Shown here one piece after another: positions 7,561 through 19,162 of a stretch of DNA of 52,560 nt (positions are counted from its first letter, which is position 1; every line of letters starts with the position of its first letter). The position numbers were made by a program, and so were the translations under genes. The stretch is from Bradyrhizobium genomosp. I (2014). Its GTDB lineage: Bacteria > Pseudomonadota > Alphaproteobacteria > Rhizobiales > Xanthobacteraceae. The notes beneath the pieces were generated by a model, which saw only the letters and a list, made by a program, of their open reading frames with translations, did no database searches and was not told the DNA's origin. Location: positions 1-52,560 of the forward strand of contig NZ_AJQE01000339.1 in the NCBI RefSeq assembly GCF_000261685.1, written 5' to 3'.

Positions 7561-8496
7561 ATGGACGCCTCATTGCCCGCCCATATGCGCCCGGAACGTT
7601 CGTTCCAGGGCTTCATTCTCGCGCTCCAGCGGTTCTGGGCCGAGCAGGGCTGCGTGATCCTGCAGCCCTACGACATGGAGATGGGCGCGGGCACCTTCCA
7701 TCCGGCGACCACCCTGCGCGCGCTCGGGCCAAAGCCCTGGAACGCGGCCTATGTGCAGCCCTCGCGGCGGCCCAAGGACGGCCGCTACGGCGAGAATCCG
7801 AACCGGATGCAGCACTACTACCAGTTCCAGGTGATCATGAAGCCGTCGCCGCCGAATCTTCAGGAGCTGTACCTGAAGTCGCTCGCCGCGATCGGCATCG
7901 ATTCCGCCGTGCACGACATCCGCTTCGTCGAGGACGATTGGGAGAGCCCGACGCTGGGCGCCTGGGGCCTCGGGTGGGAGTGCTGGTGCGACGGCATGGA
8001 GGTCAGCCAGTTCACCTATTTCCAGCAGGTCGCGGGCTTCGAATGCGCCCCGGTCGCGGGTGAGCTCACCTACGGGCTCGAGCGCCTCGCGATGTATGTG
8101 CAGGGCGTCGACCGCGTCTACGACCTCAACTTCAACGGCCGCGAGGGGGACGCCAAGGTCACCTATGGCGACGTCTTCCTGCAAGCCGAGCAGGAATATT
8201 CGCGGCACAATTTCGAACACGCCGACACCGCGATGCTGTTCGAGCAGTTCAAGATGGCGGAAGCGGCCTGCCGGAAATATCTCGATGCCGGCTGGCGCGA
8301 AGGCAATCGCAGAGAACACCTGATGGCGCTGCCGGCCTATGACCAGTGCATCAAGGCAAGCCACGTCTTCAATCTGCTCGACGCGCGCGGCGTGATCTCC
8401 GTGACCGAGCGGCAGAGCTACATTCTTCGCGTGCGCGAGCTGGCCAAGGCCTGCGGCGAGGCCTGGATCCACACTGAAGCGGGCGGAGCGGCCTGA
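7561..8496 (+). CDS. glyQ: glycine--tRNA ligase alpha subunit
   Basis: A 311-residue GlyRS alpha subunit, the catalytic chain of the bacterial alpha2beta2 glycyl-tRNA synthetase. Class II signatures are clear: SFQGFILALQRFWAEQGCVI at the start, then MGAGTFHPATTLRALGPKPW, VQPSRRPKDGRYGENPNRMQ and YYQFQVIMKPSP. Motif 3 is the GELTYGLERLAMY region. It charges tRNA(Gly) in the cytoplasm. It overlaps glyS by one base (TGATG), so the two chains are translationally coupled, which fits the equal stoichiometry. Confidence 0.98.
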   Translation: MDASLPAHMRPERSFQGFILALQRFWAEQGCVILQPYDMEMGAGTFHPATTLRALGPKPWNAAYVQPSRRPKDGRYGENPNRMQHYYQFQVIMKPSPPNLQELYLKSLAAIGIDSAVHDIRFVEDDWESPTLGAWGLGWECWCDGMEVSQFTYFQQVAGFECAPVAGELTYGLERLAMYVQGVDRVYDLNFNGREGDAKVTYGDVFLQAEQEYSRHNFEHADTAMLFEQFKMAEAACRKYLDAGWREGNRREHLMALPAYDQCIKASHVFNLLDARGVISVTERQSYILRVRELAKACGEAWIHTEAGGAA

Positions 8497-10595
8497 TGCC
8501 CGATCTTTTGCTTGAACTCTTCTCCGAAGAAATCCCCGCGCGCATGCAAGGGAAGGCGGCGGACGATCTGCGCCGCATGGTCACCGACAAGCTCGTCGCC
8601 GAAGGCCTCGTCTACGAGGGTGCGAAAGCGTTCGCCACGCCGCGCCGCCTTGCGCTCACCGTGCACGGCATCCCTGCGCGCCAGCCGGACCTCAAGACCG
8701 AACGCCGCGGACCCAAAGTCGGCGCGCCCGATGCGGCCGTGCAGGGTTTTCTGAAGGCGACAGGATTGAGGTCGCTGGACGAAGCCAAGATCCAGCGCGA
8801 CCCCAAGGGCGATTTCTACATCGGTTTGATCGAGAAGCCCGGCCGCGACGCGATCGACGTGCTCGCGGAAATCCTGCCCGTCATCATCCGCACCTTCCCC
8901 TGGCCGAAATCGATGCGCTGGGGTGCGCGTTCGGGCAAGCCCGGCTCGCTCAACTGGGTACGTCCGCTGCACGCGATCACCGCGACCTTCGGGCTCGAGA
9001 CCGAAGAGCCCGATGTCGTGAAGTTCGAGGTCGACGGCATCGAGGCCGGCCAGACCACTTACGGCCATCGCTTCCTTGCGCCCGCGGCTATTTCGGTGCG
9101 CCGCTTCGAGGACTACGAGGCAAAACTGCTCGACGCCAAGGTGGTGCTCGACCCCGAGCGCCGCAAGGACGCGATCCTCACCGATGCCAAGCAGCTTGCC
9201 TTCGCGCAAGGCTTCGAGCTGATCGAGGACCAGAACCTGCTCGATGAGGTCGCCGGCCTCGTCGAATGGCCGGTCGTGCTGATGGGCTCGTTCGAACAGG
9301 AATTCCTGGCGACGCCCGGCGAAGTGATCCGCGCCACCATCCGCAATAACCAGAAGTGCTTTGTCGTGAGCGACCCGAAAGCGGGCAAGCTCGCCAACAA
9401 GTTCATCCTGGTCGCCAATATCGAGGCGACCGACGGTGGTGCGACCATCATCGCCGGCAACGAGCGCGTGATCCGCGCGCGGTTGAGCGACGCGAAGTTC
9501 TTCTACGAGACGGATCTGAAGACCAAGCTCGAGGACCGGCTGCCGAAGTTCGATCAGATCGTGTTCCACGAGAAGCTCGGCACCCAGGCCGAACGCATCA
9601 AGCGCATCGAGCGCCTTGCCGCGGAGATCGCGCCGCTGGTCGGCGCCGACGTCGCCAAGGCGACGCGCGCCGCGCATCTGGCGAAAGCGGATCTGCTGAC
9701 CGAAGTCGTCGGCGAATTCCCGGAGGTGCAGGGCCTGATGGGCAAGTACTACGCGCTGGCCCAGGGCGAGGACGCCTCCGTCGCCGCTGCCTGCGAGGAG
9801 CACTACAAGCCGCAAGGCCCCGCCGATCGCGTGCCGACCGATCCGGTCAGCGTCGCGGTGGCGCTCGCGGACAAGCTCGATACGCTGGTCGGCTTCTGGG
9901 CCATCGACGAGAAGCCGACGGGCAGCAAGGACCCGTATGCGCTGCGTCGGGCCGCTCTGGGTGTGATCCGGCTGATCGCGGAGAATACGCTGCGTCTGTC
10001 GCTGATGAAGGTGGCGGTATCCGCGCTCGCCGGCTTGTCGGTGAAGACGGCCGATGCGCAGAAGCTTCCAAGCGATCTCCTCGCCTTCTTCGCCGACCGC
10101 CTGAAGGTCCAGCTCCGCGAGCAGGGCGCGCGGCACGATCTCGTCGATGCCGTGTTCGCGCTCGGCGGCCAGGACGATCTGCTGATGATCGTTCGCCGCG
10201 TCGAGGCGCTCGGAAAATTCCTCGACTCCGACGACGGCAAGAACCTGCTCGCCGGTACCAAGCGTGCCAGCAACATCCTCTCGATCGAGGAGAAGAAGGA
10301 CAAGCGGACCTTCGACGGCGCGCCCGATGCCGCGCTCTACAGCCTCGCTGAGGAGAAGGCGCTGGCGAAAGCGATCGGCGAGGTCAAGGCGGAGGCCAGC
10401 GCCGCCGTCGCCAGGGAGGATTTTGCCGCGGCGATGAGCGCCATGGCAAGGCTGCGGCCGCCGGTCGATGCGTTCTTCGACAAGGTTCGCGTCAACGACG
10501 ACGATGCGAAGGTGCGCGAGAACCGCCTGAAGCTGCTGAACGAGATCCGCAGCGCCACGCGTGCGGTGGCGGACTTCTCCAAGATCCAGGATTGA
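8496..10595 (+). CDS. glyS: glycine--tRNA ligase beta subunit
   Basis: A 699-residue GlyRS beta subunit, which binds tRNA(Gly) and is required with GlyQ for charging. It begins MPDLLLELFSEEIPARMQ, the family N-terminus. The central region has FPKSMRWG-like FPWPKSMRWGARSGKPGSLN, and the HD-like segment carries KADLLTEVVGEFPEVQGLMGKYYA. The C-terminus is a DALR-type anticodon-binding region (PVDAFFDKVRVNDDDAKVRENRLKLL). Length is normal for the family and the frame is intact. The ATG overlaps the glyQ stop by one base. A strong palindromic repeat follows directly after the stop codon. Confidence 0.98.
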   Translation: MPDLLLELFSEEIPARMQGKAADDLRRMVTDKLVAEGLVYEGAKAFATPRRLALTVHGIPARQPDLKTERRGPKVGAPDAAVQGFLKATGLRSLDEAKIQRDPKGDFYIGLIEKPGRDAIDVLAEILPVIIRTFPWPKSMRWGARSGKPGSLNWVRPLHAITATFGLETEEPDVVKFEVDGIEAGQTTYGHRFLAPAAISVRRFEDYEAKLLDAKVVLDPERRKDAILTDAKQLAFAQGFELIEDQNLLDEVAGLVEWPVVLMGSFEQEFLATPGEVIRATIRNNQKCFVVSDPKAGKLANKFILVANIEATDGGATIIAGNERVIRARLSDAKFFYETDLKTKLEDRLPKFDQIVFHEKLGTQAERIKRIERLAAEIAPLVGADVAKATRAAHLAKADLLTEVVGEFPEVQGLMGKYYALAQGEDASVAAACEEHYKPQGPADRVPTDPVSVAVALADKLDTLVGFWAIDEKPTGSKDPYALRRAALGVIRLIAENTLRLSLMKVAVSALAGLSVKTADAQKLPSDLLAFFADRLKVQLREQGARHDLVDAVFALGGQDDLLMIVRRVEALGKFLDSDDGKNLLAGTKRASNILSIEEKKDKRTFDGAPDAALYSLAEEKALAKAIGEVKAEASAAVAREDFAAAMSAMARLRPPVDAFFDKVRVNDDDAKVRENRLKLLNEIRSATRAVADFSKIQD

Positions 10596-10603
10596 TCATT
10601 CCG

Positions 10604-10679
10604 TCATTCCGGGGCGGTGCGTAGCACGAACCCGGAATCTCGAGATTCCGGGTTCGCGCTTCGCGCGTCCCGGAATAAC
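10604..10679. repeat. palindromic repeat with a perfect 28-bp core
   Basis: The core GAACCCGGAATCTC and its exact complement are adjacent at 10628-10655, with no spacer. It lies inside a wider imperfect repeat bounded by CATTCCGGGG and CCCGGAATAA. It sits 9 nt after the glyS stop. As RNA it would fold into a long hairpin that may protect the mRNA 3' end. No T-tract follows on the plus strand. Confidence 0.75.
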
Positions 10680-10687
10680 AGCCACAT

Positions 10688-10726
10688 AAAAAAGCCCCGC
10701 CCGGCGGGGGGAAGACCGGGCGGGGC
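10688..10726 (-). terminator. rho-independent terminator of the DUF1236 gene
   Basis: Read on the minus strand, an 11-bp perfect stem (GCCCCGCCCGG with CCGGGCGGGGC, 11-nt loop) is followed at once by six T. It lies about 75 nt beyond the stop of the minus-strand DUF1236 gene. Confidence 0.85.
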
Positions 10727-10802
10727 CTGATGTCCGCTTAACTGCTCGCGCCAGCCTGATGTGACGCGCCGGACATCCAGTCGATGTCAATCGGTCGCGA
10801 TG

Positions 10803-11156
10803 TCAGTCCAGCACCTCGACGATGCGGCGCGAGCGCGGCTCCACCAGCACGGTTTCGCCGTTCACCACGGTGTAGCGATAGGTGGTGGCGCCGAAACGTT
10901 GCGGCACGTCATAATAGGTGATGCCGGTCTCCGGTAACGTAGAACCGACCACCACGCGATCCGGAATGCTGAAGGCCGGTACACGTTGTTCGATGACATA
11001 TTCGCGGAAGGCCGGCCGCTGCTCGACCGCGATGGTCGGGGTGCTGTCGACCACGGCCGGCGCGCGTCCGATGGTGACACTGCTTTGCGCCTGGGCCGCA
11101 AGGGGGGAGCCGATCGCGGCCGCGAGCGCTGCAAGAGCGAGAATCCTGTTCCGCAT
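10803..11156 (-). CDS. DUF1236 domain-containing secreted protein
   Basis: A 117-residue exported protein. MRNRILALAALAAAIGSPLAAQAQ is a Sec signal peptide with AQA cleavage. The mature part carries the DUF1236 pattern: FREYVIEQ, VVVGSTLPETG, then YDVPQRFGATTYRYTVVNGETVLVEPRSRRIVEVLD. This domain is common in small periplasmic proteins of Bradyrhizobium and has no proven function. The start is chosen at AAGGAG 7 nt before ATG, not the longer frame. A strong terminator follows the gene, so it is monocistronic. It is divergent from the DUF3096 gene across 226 nt. Confidence 0.9.
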   Translation of the reverse strand: MRNRILALAALAAAIGSPLAAQAQSSVTIGRAPAVVDSTPTIAVEQRPAFREYVIEQRVPAFSIPDRVVVGSTLPETGITYYDVPQRFGATTYRYTVVNGETVLVEPRSRRIVEVLD

Positions 11157-11210
11157 GGACAACTCCTTCGACGTGATTTTTCGGGCGCGCCAATGGCGCG
11201 ACCGGTTGCC

Positions 11211-11236
11211 AATGCATGCACCCTTCGCAATGTTCC
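11211..11236 (-). promoter_or_regulatory. possible ECF-type promoter for the DUF1236 gene
   Basis: On the minus strand GGAAC is followed after 17 nt by CATT, upstream of the DUF1236 gene. GGAAC is the usual -35 core of many ECF promoters; the -10 is a poor match to the general-stress consensus. Weak, and listed because a similar element faces the opposite way nearby. Confidence 0.25.
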
Positions 11237-11288
11237 GCGAAAAGGCCCGCCGCATTCGCGGCAATTTCGGGCAGTTTTCGCGAAGCGG

Positions 11289-11314
11289 GGAACTTGCAGC
11301 GCGTCTTGCGCATC
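11289..11314 (+). promoter_or_regulatory. possible ECF-type promoter for the DUF3096 gene
   Basis: GGAAC is preceded by G and followed after 17 nt by CATC, 69 nt before the DUF3096 start. It resembles the better GGGAAC-N16-CATCCAA pair at 35632 and 36392 but has a different spacer length and a diverging -10. Confidence 0.28.
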
Positions 11315-11382
11315 TCTACTCCCGGAACAGGGGCGGCTATGATCCGCCCGCGATTCGCCTCACCTCCACGGAAAGATTGTTC

Positions 11383-11538
11383 ATGCACATCACCGTCGCC
11401 CACATTTCGCCGATCCTGTCGTTGATTGCGGGCGTGCTCATCCTGATCATGCCGCGGCTTCTCAACCTCATTGTCGCAATCTTCCTCATCGTGAACGGCG
11501 CGATCGGGCTCGGGCTCTTGAAGTGGCTCCGCTTCTAG
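11383..11538 (+). CDS. DUF3096 small membrane protein
   Basis: A 51-residue protein with two tightly spaced hydrophobic segments, ISPILSLIAGVLILIMP and LLNLIVAIFLIVNGAIGL. The IAGVLILIMPRLLNLIVAIFL pattern is the DUF3096 signature, found in tiny inner-membrane proteins of alphaproteobacteria. Function is unknown. A much longer frame is open upstream, but it crosses the divergent promoter region and lacks codon bias, so I start at MHITVAH. The ribosome site is weak (GGAAAG). It may share stress control with the divergent DUF1236 gene. Confidence 0.8.
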   Translation: MHITVAHISPILSLIAGVLILIMPRLLNLIVAIFLIVNGAIGLGLLKWLRF

Positions 11539-11633
11539 GCGTCACTTTTCGGAACCGTCCGACTTGCGCGGGCCCGCCCAAAATGGTGTAAGGCCCGCGA
11601 TTTCCCATTCCTCTCGCAGGTTGTGTGCAAGCT

Positions 11634-14531
<2,898 letters not shown>

Positions 14532-14571
14532 GCAGGGCTGACGGGCGTAGGCAGAACTAAATGCTGGAGTG

Positions 14572-14605
14572 AAGAGGCGGAGCGAAAGCTCCGCCTCTTT
14601 TCGTT
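14572..14605 (+). terminator. rho-independent terminator of ppdK
   Basis: A 12-bp perfect stem (AAGAGGCGGAGC paired with its complement) closes a GAAA tetraloop. TTTTCGTTTT continues from the 3' arm. It lies about 40 nt after the ppdK stop. Confidence 0.9.
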
Positions 14606-14624
14606 TTGGTCGACATTCTCTCCT

Positions 14625-14713
14625 CGTCATTGCGAGGAGCTCTTGCGACGAAGCAATCCAGACTGCTCCCGCGGAGAGACTCTGGATTGCTTCGCTGCGC
14701 TCGCAAATGACGG
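14625..14713. repeat. palindromic repeat (GCAATGACGG family), full copy
   Basis: Left arm CGTCATTGCGAGGAGC..GAAGCAATCCAGA and right arm TCTGGATTGCTTCGCTGCGC..TGACGG face each other. Related copies are at 3666-3700 and 34449-34528. The gap between ppdK and the cell wall hydrolase gene (about 600 nt) holds the ppdK terminator, this repeat and the next one; no gene is seen in it. Confidence 0.75.
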
Positions 14714-14742
14714 AGTGGCAACAGTGCGCGCCACATAGTCGC

Positions 14743-14843
14743 TGTCATCGCCCGCGAAGGCGGGCGATCCAGTACGCCGAGACGGCAATGATTGAATCGA
14801 GAAGCCGCGGCATACCGGATGCCCCGCCTTCGCGTGGCATGAC
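14743..14843. repeat. palindromic repeat (TGTCATCGCCCGC family)
   Basis: Outer arms TGTCAT..CCCGC and GCCCCGCC..GGCATGACA are about 80 nt apart, with an inner hairpin CCCGCGAAGGCGGG at the left end. I see no second clear copy in the window. The right arm is degenerate. Confidence 0.6.
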
Positions 14844-15141
14844 ACCGTTGATGTGGATGGACTTCGCGCGACACCAGGAACTCCCCGCATCCCGTCGCGA
14901 TACGCGCCGGCAAGAGTTCCTTCACCATTCGCGTTGACCGGTTGTTTACCGCGTGGTGTGAGGACGCGTTTACCACCACGTACCATCGTCCCGTGAAAAC
15001 ACCTGTGTTCGCTTGAGTGTGCCGTATCCGCAACGCGGATTAACGCCCCGGCAACCTAAATTGGATACTTACGATAAAGATCGAATTGCACGGATGTACT
15101 GAGTTCGATCGGACGAGCGTAAGCGTAGCGTGAGCGTATCG

Positions 15142-16596
15142 ATGTCAGTGTTGCGTAACCATCCGAAGGGCGCGCGGTTCGCGTCCTTCGGCATCGGTCT
15201 CTGCATCTTCGCATTGATGCCGAGAGAGACCGGCTATCAGGACATTGCCTCGTTGCTGGCGCGCCAACCCGGCGTCGCCGAGCGTTGGCAGAAGCAGGTG
15301 TTCTCCGCGGCGTCATCGATCCAGCTTGCGACCTACAGCTTTTCGCGGCCCATTGGCACCTCCGTTCCGCAGAGCGCGATGGTTCGGCTCGCGAGCCTCG
15401 ACGGCCGCGACGTCACCGGCGCGATCAGCCGTAATCCGGTGCTGCAAGCTGCGCCGCGCTACCAGGCGTCCGACTTTCCCAAGGTCGACCGTTCCATGAA
15501 GGGTGATCGCCTCGCGATCGTGACCCCGGCGTCGCCTTCCGATACGGCCGCGCCGGCAGCACCGCCCGCGCCGGAAGATCCCGCGACGTCGAACAGCTCG
15601 GTGTTCGGCGCCAAGACCGCCGCCCTGCCGCCGCCAATGTCGCCGGAATCCGCGGCCGCACTCGATCCCGAGCTCCAGGAAGCGCTGCGCGCGCCGCCGC
15701 TGCCGCAATATTCCAATCCGCCGCAGGCCAGCGACGCTGCGCGCGCGCTCGCGGCCACACCGCTGGAGGCGTTGAAGCGGGCCCCCGCCGCGCCGACACC
15801 GGCGCGCGATCCCTTCAGCGTCAAAACCTCGAGCCTGTTCTTCGGCAGCTCCTCACTCGGAGGCAATCTCGAGACTATCGAGAGCTGGCAGCCCGGCGCC
15901 GAGCCTCTGATCGTAATGCCCGACCCCGACATGAAGGTGACGGCCTCGCTGACCCCGCCGACGGCGGACGTCGCCAAGGACGTCGAGAGCGGCGAGAGCG
16001 TTGCGCCGAAGGGCGAGGTCAACGCCGACAACCAGCGCGCCAGATCGCCGGCGGAGCGGCTCGCGCTCGACGACAAGGCGCGCGCGAAGTCCGAGAAGTG
16101 CCTCGCCGAAGCCGTCTACTTCGAATCCCGCGGCGAGGCCGTGCGCGGCCAGATCGCAGTGGCGCAGGTGGTGATGAACCGCGTGTTTTCCGGCAAATAC
16201 CCCGAGACCGTGTGCGGCGTGGTCTACCAGAACAAGTACCGCCATTTCGCCTGCCAGTTCACCTTCGCCTGCGACAACAATCCGGACGTCATCCGCGAGC
16301 CCGACATGTGGGAGCGCGCCAAGAAGATCTCCAAGGCGATGCTCGACGGCCAGATCTGGCTGCCCGAGGTCGGCAAGTCCACGCACTACCATGCCTATTG
16401 GGTCCGCCCGTCCTGGGTCGCCGAGATGAAGAAGATGTACAGGACCGGCGTGCACACCTTCTATCGGCCGCGCAACTGGGGCGACGGCAGCGAGGAACCG
16501 AGTTGGGGCACTCCTGCCCAGACTGCCGCGCTGTCGGCCGAACTCGCACAGGAAGCCAAGAGCTCCGCCGAAATGGGTGTGAGCGAGCGCAGGTAA
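15142..16596 (+). CDS. SleB-type cell wall hydrolase
   Basis: A 484-residue protein with a C-terminal hydrolase_2 (SleB) domain. The domain begins at KCLAEAVYFESRGE, whose glutamate is the probable lytic transglycosylase acid. It continues with GQIAVAQVVMNRVFSGKYPETVCGVVYQ, CQFTFACD and STHYHAYWVRPSW. The family cleaves peptidoglycan. Residues 10-25 form a weak hydrophobic segment that may act as signal or anchor. About 200 residues of Ala/Pro/Ser-rich, low-complexity sequence link it to the domain. A GTG four codons upstream (15130) is an alternative start; neither has a good ribosome site. It converges on nadC. Confidence 0.85.
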   Translation: MSVLRNHPKGARFASFGIGLCIFALMPRETGYQDIASLLARQPGVAERWQKQVFSAASSIQLATYSFSRPIGTSVPQSAMVRLASLDGRDVTGAISRNPVLQAAPRYQASDFPKVDRSMKGDRLAIVTPASPSDTAAPAAPPAPEDPATSNSSVFGAKTAALPPPMSPESAAALDPELQEALRAPPLPQYSNPPQASDAARALAATPLEALKRAPAAPTPARDPFSVKTSSLFFGSSSLGGNLETIESWQPGAEPLIVMPDPDMKVTASLTPPTADVAKDVESGESVAPKGEVNADNQRARSPAERLALDDKARAKSEKCLAEAVYFESRGEAVRGQIAVAQVVMNRVFSGKYPETVCGVVYQNKYRHFACQFTFACDNNPDVIREPDMWERAKKISKAMLDGQIWLPEVGKSTHYHAYWVRPSWVAEMKKMYRTGVHTFYRPRNWGDGSEEPSWGTPAQTAALSAELAQEAKSSAEMGVSERR

Positions 16597-16606
16597 TGTT
16601 CCTTCG

Positions 16607-16630
16607 CCTCTCCCCGCAAGCGGGAAGAGG
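16607..16630. terminator. hairpin between convergent genes
   Basis: CCTCTCCCCGC and GCGGGAAGAGG pair around AA with one mismatch. It lies between the stops of the cell wall hydrolase and nadC, so it could end both transcripts. No strong T-tract exists on either strand, so it may instead be a repeat fragment. Confidence 0.4.
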
Positions 16631-16638
16631 TGAAGAAA

Positions 16639-17517
16639 TCACGCCTCGATATCCAGCGCGCAGTCGAAGTTCGGCGCCGAATGCGTCAGCGCGCCCGCCG
16701 AGGCGTAGTCGACGCCGGTCGCCGCGATCGCGGCGATCGAGTCCAGTGTGACGCCGCCTGACGCCTCCAGCTTGAGACGGCCCTCGTTGATCCTGACAGC
16801 CTCGCGCAGCATTGCGACGTCCATGTTGTCGAGCAGCACGGCATCGGCAAGCCCGGCGTCGAGCACTTCGCGCAGCTGCGCCAGCGTATCCACCTCGATC
16901 TCGATCTTGATGAGATGGCCCGCGTGGACACGCGCGCGCTCCAGCGCCGGGCGGACGCCGCCGGCGACCGCGATGTGGTTGTCCTTGATCAGGATGGCAT
17001 CGTCGAGGCCGAAGCGATGGTTGAAGCCGCCGCCGCAACGTACCGCGTATTTCTCCAGCGCGCGCAATCCCGGCGTGGTTTTTCGCGTGCAGCAGATGCG
17101 CATCCTGGTGCCCTCCGTGCGCGCGACATAGTCCGCCGTGAGCGTCGCAACGCCCGACAGGCGGCCGACGAAATTCAGCGCGGTTCGCTCGGCCGTGAGA
17201 ATGGCGCGCGCGGGGCCAGAGATCGCCAGCACATGCTGGCCGCGAGCAACCCGCGTGGCATCGCGGACATGCGCGCGCACCTCGACGTCGGGCGACAGCT
17301 TCTGCAAGGTTGCGAGCGCCAGCGGCAATCCGGCAATCACGCCGGGCTGGCGCGCGACGAGGATCGCTTGCGCTCTCGTCGCTTCCGGGATCGTCGCAAG
17401 CGAGGTGATGTCGCCGGCGCGGCCGAGGTCCTCGTCGAGCGCGCGCTGGACGACCGCGTTGATCGCGAGCGGGGACAGAAAGGCGTCGGGATGGAGCAGT
17501 GAGGTTGGAGTGATCAT
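16639..17517 (-). CDS. nadC: nicotinate-nucleotide diphosphorylase (carboxylating)
   Basis: A 292-residue quinolinate phosphoribosyltransferase. It turns quinolinate and PRPP into nicotinate mononucleotide, the third de novo NAD step. Signature segments are EDLGRAGDITS near the N-terminus, ERTALNFVGRLSGVAT, CTRKTTPGLRALEKYAVRCGGG and RFGLDDAILIKDNH. EIEVDTLAQ, LLDNMD and EASGGV supply further active-site residues. AAGGA lies 7 nt before the ATG, and the gene starts 11 nt after the nadB stop. It is the last gene of nadA-nadB-nadC. Confidence 0.97.
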   Translation of the reverse strand: MITPTSLLHPDAFLSPLAINAVVQRALDEDLGRAGDITSLATIPEATRAQAILVARQPGVIAGLPLALATLQKLSPDVEVRAHVRDATRVARGQHVLAISGPARAILTAERTALNFVGRLSGVATLTADYVARTEGTRMRICCTRKTTPGLRALEKYAVRCGGGFNHRFGLDDAILIKDNHIAVAGGVRPALERARVHAGHLIKIEIEVDTLAQLREVLDAGLADAVLLDNMDVAMLREAVRINEGRLKLEASGGVTLDSIAAIAATGVDYASAGALTHSAPNFDCALDIEA

Positions 17518-17528
17518 GGGGGTTTCCT

Positions 17529-19136
17529 TCAGGCGATCATGGATTGCGCAATGCGCGGCAGCGGACGCTCGTTCAGGCTCTCCGCGACCTCGCGCATCGC
17601 GACGAGCGTCGTCATCGTTCTCCGAGCCGGCCCGGGAACGTCAGCCGGATGATCGGAACGGAAATGCGCGCCGCGGCTTTCGCGCCGCGTCCAGGCCGCA
17701 GCGGCGACGAACAGGGCTGACGTTGCCATGTTGCGGAGGAGGATGTTTCCGGCCTCGCGTTCGAGCATGGCAAAGTGGCGCACGGCTTCTGCGAGCCCGT
17801 CGCCCTCGCGGATGACGCCGACATGCGCGCTCATCATCGTCCGCAACCGTTTCATGGCCGCGGCATCCGGCGCGCCGTCCCGCGGCGTTACCAGCGCATC
17901 GGGCAGGTGCGCGGGCGCGGGGATCATCCGGCCGGCGATGTCGTCAGCGATGCGCGCGGCATAGACCACGGCCTCCAGCAGCGAATTCGAGGCGAGCCGG
18001 TTGGCGCCATGCGCGCCGGTCGAGGACACTTCGCCGCCGGCCCAGAGCCCGTCGATCGAGCTTCGGCCGCGCGCGTCCACAGCGATGCCGCCCATGTGGT
18101 AGTGCGCGGCGGGCGCGATCGGGATGGCTTGCGTCGCGGGATCGACGCCGGCGGCGATGCAGCTCGCATGCACGGTCGGAAATTTTTCGGCAAAGCGCGC
18201 GCCCGGCGCCTGCCGCGCATCGAGGAAGGCGCCGCGCCCTGCCGCAATCTCGGTGAACACGCCGCGGGCCACGATGTCGCGAGGTGCAAGCTCGGCGAGC
18301 GGGTGGCGCGCCCTCATGAATCGCTCGCCCTGGCCGTTGATCAGCGTCGCGCCTTCGCCACGCAAGGCTTCGGTGGCGAGCGGCGCCGGATCGCGGCCGA
18401 CCATGATGGCGGTGGGGTGGAACTGCACGAATTCAGGGTCGGCGATCACGGCGCCGGCGCGGGCCGCGATCGCAAGGCCGGAGCCGCTGGCCTCAACCGG
18501 ATTGGTGGTGACGTCATAGAGATGGCCGAGCCCGCCGGTCGCAAGCACGATCGCGCGTGAGGCGAGCACGACCGGTCGTGCAGCGCGATTGCCGGCCTCG
18601 CGCAGTTGAAGGCCGGTGACCGCGCCGTCCTCGGTCAACAGTGCCTCGGCGACGAAGCCTTCCATCAGGCGGATCGAGGGCGTGCGACGTACGGCATCGC
18701 TCAAGGCGGCGATGATCGCGGCGCCAGCACCATCGCCGCGCACATGCACGATGCGGCGGGCGGAATGTGCAGCTTCCTGCCCGACGGCAAGCCCGCCTTC
18801 GAGATCGCGATCGAACGGCACGCCATAGGCGAGAAGGTCATGGATGCGCGGCGCCGCCTCGCGCGCAATCCCGAGTGCGACGGCTTCATCGACAAGGCCG
18901 CCGCCAACCGCGATGGTATCGGCGGCGTGTGCCTCCGGTGTGTCGCCTTCGGCCACCGCCGCGGCGATGCCGCCTTGCGCCCATGCGGACGATGCGCCTT
19001 GTCCGAGCGGCGCGGCCGAGATCAAGGTCACCGGCCGCGGCGCGAGCTTCAGCGCGCAGAACAGTCCGGCAAGGCCGCCGCCGACGATGACGACGTTGTC
19101 GGTCGAGCGGGTGAGGTTGTGGATGGTGTTCGTCAT
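17529..19136 (-). CDS. nadB: L-aspartate oxidase
   Basis: A 535-residue flavoprotein that oxidises aspartate to iminoaspartate, the first de novo NAD step. The FAD site is VVIVGGGLAGLFCALKL near residue 16. SSAWAQGGIAAAV follows, then the substrate region QFHPTA and the C-terminal FAD motif GAHGANRLASNSLLEAVVYA. The fold is shared with succinate dehydrogenase flavoproteins, but the spacing and the nad context make NadB clear. I start at MTNTIH; an ATG four codons upstream is possible. It sits between nadA, from which it is separated by a 204-nt gap holding a palindromic repeat, and nadC. Confidence 0.96.
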   Translation of the reverse strand: MTNTIHNLTRSTDNVVIVGGGLAGLFCALKLAPRPVTLISAAPLGQGASSAWAQGGIAAAVAEGDTPEAHAADTIAVGGGLVDEAVALGIAREAAPRIHDLLAYGVPFDRDLEGGLAVGQEAAHSARRIVHVRGDGAGAAIIAALSDAVRRTPSIRLMEGFVAEALLTEDGAVTGLQLREAGNRAARPVVLASRAIVLATGGLGHLYDVTTNPVEASGSGLAIAARAGAVIADPEFVQFHPTAIMVGRDPAPLATEALRGEGATLINGQGERFMRARHPLAELAPRDIVARGVFTEIAAGRGAFLDARQAPGARFAEKFPTVHASCIAAGVDPATQAIPIAPAAHYHMGGIAVDARGRSSIDGLWAGGEVSSTGAHGANRLASNSLLEAVVYAARIADDIAGRMIPAPAHLPDALVTPRDGAPDAAAMKRLRTMMSAHVGVIREGDGLAEAVRHFAMLEREAGNILLRNMATSALFVAAAAWTRRESRGAHFRSDHPADVPGPARRTMTTLVAMREVAESLNERPLPRIAQSMIA

Positions 19137-19162
19137 GGCTTTATCCATTATCCATTCATTCC

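Noticed and set aside
8418..10136. 572-residue open frame on the minus strand
   Set aside because: It is antisense to glyS, which is certain from conserved segments. High GC leaves long shadow frames; the translation has no recognisable domain.
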